Assembly (NCBI GenBank): GCA_003131985.1
Contig: PKWH01000190.1
Coordinates: forward strand, 3,589 to 12,192
Source of the DNA: Acidobacteriota bacterium
GTDB taxonomy: Bacteria > Acidobacteriota > Terriglobia > Acidiferrales > UBA7541
Length of the DNA stretch: 8,604 nt
Reading direction: 5' to 3'
Part shown: piece by piece, positions 6,513-8,604 of the stretch
Numbering within the stretch: position 1 is the first letter of the stretch
Layout of the letters: each line of letters begins with the position of its first letter
Made by a program: the position numbers and the translations under genes
Notes under the pieces: model-generated
Seen by the model: only the letters and a program-made list of their open reading frames with translations
Databases searched by the model: none
Told to the model about the DNA's origin: nothing

Positions 6513-6530
6513 TCTGTAAAAATTCTGTAA
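6513..6530. repeat. Tandem TCTGTAA repeat, 11-bp period, upstream of the -35
   Basis: TCTGTAA occurs at 6513-6519 and 6524-6530, exactly 11 bp apart, with an A/T-only spacer. It begins 7 bp upstream of the TTGACA element. Direct repeats at one helical turn next to a -35 are typical of sites for OmpR/PhoB-type response regulators; the CTGT pair resembles a Pho box in layout, though reading on the strand opposite to the gene. The binding protein is inferred only by layout. Confidence 0.4.
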
Positions 6531-6561
6531 CCGCGCTGTTTCCGAAGCGTCTGGGGCACCT

Positions 6562-6588
6562 TTTATAACGCGGAACTAAGCGGGACAA
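6562..6588 (-). promoter_or_regulatory. Possible second upstream promoter of the receptor gene
   Basis: TTGTCC (6583-6588, four of six) and TATAAA (6562-6567, five of six) are spaced by 15 bp on the minus strand. A transcript from here would start near 6555 and run through the repeats and the main promoter. Spacing is short and the -35 imperfect, so this is weaker than the promoter at 6479-6505. Confidence 0.3.
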
Positions 6589-6591
6589 TTT

Positions 6592-6933
6592 CTATACAAA
6601 GGTTCTAACAGACGATAAAGCAGAAACACGGGATCGGCAGCTCTTGGGTCTCGCAGAGTTTTCCGAAAAGATGGCGTCGCCAGGCGCCAATCGCGTCAAC
6701 GAGTTTGACGAACAGAGAAGAAGGGGATTCAGGACGTCTGACTGGCATCCGATGCTGGAAAGCACCAACTTTTCGTTAAAGGGAATTTCGAGAACTCGCG
6801 CATAGGAAACGCGAAGGACGGTATTGGTGGGCTTAACGTTGTAGGCAATGCCGAGGCGAGGCTCCGCTTGACGGGCAATGGTCAAACCATCGTACAAATG
6901 GCCGCGGATGCCCAAGTTGCCAATTCCGCGCGC
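6592..6933 (-). pseudogene. Remnant of a TonB-dependent receptor barrel
   Basis: Reading in frame directly after the RND pump stop codon, the sequence encodes IGNLGIRGHLYDGL, then ARQAEPRLGIAYNVKPTN, VLRVSYARVLEIPFNE, and VLNPLLLCSS (clear similarity about 6706-6921). These are internal beta-barrel motifs of the same superfamily as the intact receptor, which has NYGLRWD, APRIGLAY and SVRASF in the same order, but belong to a different subfamily. There is no signal peptide, plug or C-terminal aromatic residue, and the frame degrades into low-similarity sequence before a stop at 6592-6594. Only about 70-110 codons of a gene normally of 900 or more remain. I infer a decayed or deletion-truncated receptor that once followed the pump gene. 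No plausible start or ribosome-binding site supports expression as a separate small protein. Confidence 0.75.
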
Positions 6934-8604
6934 TCATACTTGCAAGACATCGCCCTCTTTCGCGACCATCTTATAAAGAACCGGACTCACGATTCGGCCC
7001 AGTAACAAGCGCGACACTAGTCCGGCAACAATGACGATTGCAAACGGCTTCTGTGAATCGGAGCCGATCCCTGTTGACAGCGCCGCCGGAAGAAGCCCGA
7101 GGCATGCCACGAGCGCCGTCATCATGATGGGCCGGAACCGCACCAACGACGCCTCGTAGGTCGCGTTGAGGATATCCCTGCCTTCGAGTCTGAGCTTGTT
7201 GATGTAGGAAGTATCGATGACCGCGGTTTCAACCGAAACGCCCATCAGCACAAGCAGCCCTAAGATAGACGAGACGCTAAAGGGCGTATGGGTGAGTTTC
7301 AAGGCTATGAGCGCTCCCACGGGCTCGGTCATCACCACGCTCAACACCACAATCACGGGAAATTTCACGTTGCCGTAGAGAAAGAACAGAATCGCGAAAA
7401 TCAGCAGCACGGTCAGCGGAGCGACCAAGTACATCTGGCTCATGGCTGAAAGGAATTCGCTGTACTCGCCGCCCCAAGCGAGCCGGTAGCCTGCAGGCAG
7501 CGACTTTTGGACATCGGCGATGGCGTGCTCACCGTCTTTAACCGCGCTTGCGAGATCGCGTCCTTCGATGCTGTATTGCACGCCGATGTAGCGCGAATTA
7601 TTTTCGCGGTAGATAAAGGAAGCGCCGTTGGCTTCGCGAATATCGGAAAGCTCGCTCATAGGAATTTGCTGGCCCGTCGGGGTGCCGACCAACAGATTGC
7701 CGATTTGCTGGGCGTTTTCACGGAACTCGGGCCTCATGCGTACGACAAGATCGAATAGTCTTTCACCCTGAATCACCTGGGTCGCGGCCTGTCCGCCGAC
7801 GGCCGCTTGCACCACTGCTTCGACGTCGGCGACGTTAATGCCGTAACGCGCAATCTTGTCGCGATCCACTTGGACGATAAGACTCGGCTGGCCCAGTTCG
7901 CGCACAACGGTCAGTTCCGTGAAGCCGGGTACCTGCGAAAGACGCCGCTTTATTTCGAGTGCTTTATCCTGCAGCACGTTCAAATCTGATCCGTAAACTT
8001 TTACCGCCAGCGCACTCTTTAGTCCCGTGAGCGCCTCGTCCACGGCGTCTTCGGCCGGCTGCGTGTAATTGAAAATTATCCCGGGATAGCCTGCCAGCTT
8101 CTTTTGCAAGTCTTCAATCAGCTCCGGCTTGTTGTGGATGGAGCCTGTCTTCCATGTGGCATCATTGTAGGTTTTCAGTCCCACGTAGAATTCGCAATTG
8201 AAGAAGCCGGTCGGGTCCGTGCCGTCGTCGGGCCGGCCAAGTTCGGAACCGACATCGGTTACTTGCGGATATTTGGCCAAAATGTCGCGAATCTGTGGAG
8301 CGATCTTGGCGGCCTCTTCATAAGAAATTGTGTAGGGCATCGTCGCCCGCACCCACAGGGCGCCTTCGTCCAGGTGCGGCATGAATTCACCGCCGATGAA
8401 CGGGATAAGCAGCAGGCTGAGCCCCAAGATCGCAGCACATCCTATAATCGCGAGCCAAGGACGGTCGAGAAACCACTTCAGCTCCGAAGCATATTCATTC
8501 TTGATCCATTCGAAGGCTTTGTTTCTGCGCTCCCGCACGCCCTTCTTAAACCAGTAAGAGCACATCACCGGGACGAACGTGAGCGTGAGGATAAGCGCGC
8601 CGAC
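6934..8604 (-). CDS. CusA/CzcA-family heavy-metal efflux RND transporter, 5' partial
   Basis: This is the C-terminal 556 residues of an inner-membrane RND pump that uses the proton gradient to expel metal cations (for example Cu/Ag or Co/Zn/Cd) through a tripartite envelope complex. The frame is open to the window edge (first residues VGALILTLTFVPVM); about 480 N-terminal residues expected from the family, including the proton-relay segment of TM4, lie outside. Visible parts are a TM helix pair (about 1-19 and 48-69), the periplasmic entry FIGGEFMPHLDEGALW, the pore-domain segment with YTQPAEDAVDEALTG and REANGASFIYRENNSRY, then the last TM bundle including TEPVGAL, LMGVSVETAVI and RPIMMTALVACLGLLPAAL, ending EGDVLQV. 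That end fits a complete C terminus. The metal cannot be decided because the key residues are partly missing from view. The stop TGA (6934-6936) directly abuts the receptor remnant. Partner cusB/cusC-like genes would be expected upstream, beyond the window. Confidence 0.95.
   Translation of the reverse strand, partial: VGALILTLTFVPVMCSYWFKKGVRERRNKAFEWIKNEYASELKWFLDRPWLAIIGCAAILGLSLLLIPFIGGEFMPHLDEGALWVRATMPYTISYEEAAKIAPQIRDILAKYPQVTDVGSELGRPDDGTDPTGFFNCEFYVGLKTYNDATWKTGSIHNKPELIEDLQKKLAGYPGIIFNYTQPAEDAVDEALTGLKSALAVKVYGSDLNVLQDKALEIKRRLSQVPGFTELTVVRELGQPSLIVQVDRDKIARYGINVADVEAVVQAAVGGQAATQVIQGERLFDLVVRMRPEFRENAQQIGNLLVGTPTGQQIPMSELSDIREANGASFIYRENNSRYIGVQYSIEGRDLASAVKDGEHAIADVQKSLPAGYRLAWGGEYSEFLSAMSQMYLVAPLTVLLIFAILFFLYGNVKFPVIVVLSVVMTEPVGALIALKLTHTPFSVSSILGLLVLMGVSVETAVIDTSYINKLRLEGRDILNATYEASLVRFRPIMMTALVACLGLLPAALSTGIGSDSQKPFAIVIVAGLVSRLLLGRIVSPVLYKMVAKEGDVLQV

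Noticed and set aside
6605..6748. Minus-strand 47-codon ATG frame overlapping the receptor remnant in another register (contains GAWRRHLFGKL)
   Set aside because: The composition looks protein-like, but there is no ribosome-binding site and no family is recognised. It may be another scrambled gene fragment; a protein search of the 47 residues would decide.
1..8604. CRISPR arrays, transposases, integrases, toxin-antitoxin or phage-defence genes
   Set aside because: No regularly spaced long repeats and no motifs of these families were seen on either strand.

Overview
All four protein-coding loci lie on the minus strand, and the window is very probably chromosomal DNA of an Acidobacteriota bacterium. 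The evidence is a roughly 1190-residue TonB-dependent receptor with an N-terminal carboxypeptidase-regulatory-like domain (the Oar/CarboxypepD_reg type that is greatly expanded in that phylum), a remnant of a second such receptor, a CusA/CzcA pump ending in ...EGDVLQV, and a DnaA with a GGKHHTTVLH signature. The phylum call is by recognition, not by search.

Layout from left to right. Positions 14-1327 hold a complete dnaA. Positions 1328-1731 are non-coding and look like a replication origin combined with the dnaA control region: two clusters of DnaA-box-like 9-mers, a GC-rich palindrome, and a 74-base stretch that is 77% A+T (hand count). Positions 1732-2514 encode a YmdB/TIGR00282-type metallophosphoesterase that starts at TTG behind a clear ribosome-binding site. 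Positions 2515-2809 are non-coding and rich in small inverted repeats, possibly a structured leader of that gene. Positions 2810-6367 (or 6382) encode the TonB-dependent receptor. Positions 6383-6591 hold its promoter region, with a TTGACA element, an extended -10 and several repeated half-sites. Positions 6592-6933 are the remnant of a second TonB-dependent receptor. Positions 6934-8604 are the C-terminal half of a heavy-metal RND pump whose 5' part lies beyond the window.

The window joins a core replication block (dnaA, probable oriC, phosphodiesterase) to an accessory envelope block (outer-membrane receptor, receptor remnant, metal efflux pump). The large gaps, own promoters and different roles argue against a single operon. 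I see no defence system, integrase, transposase, CRISPR array, tRNA or rRNA. The parts most worth a second look are the origin region, whose two box clusters share the same 9-11-11 start spacing exactly 210 bp apart, the DnaA domain IV substitutions, and the repeat-rich receptor promoter.
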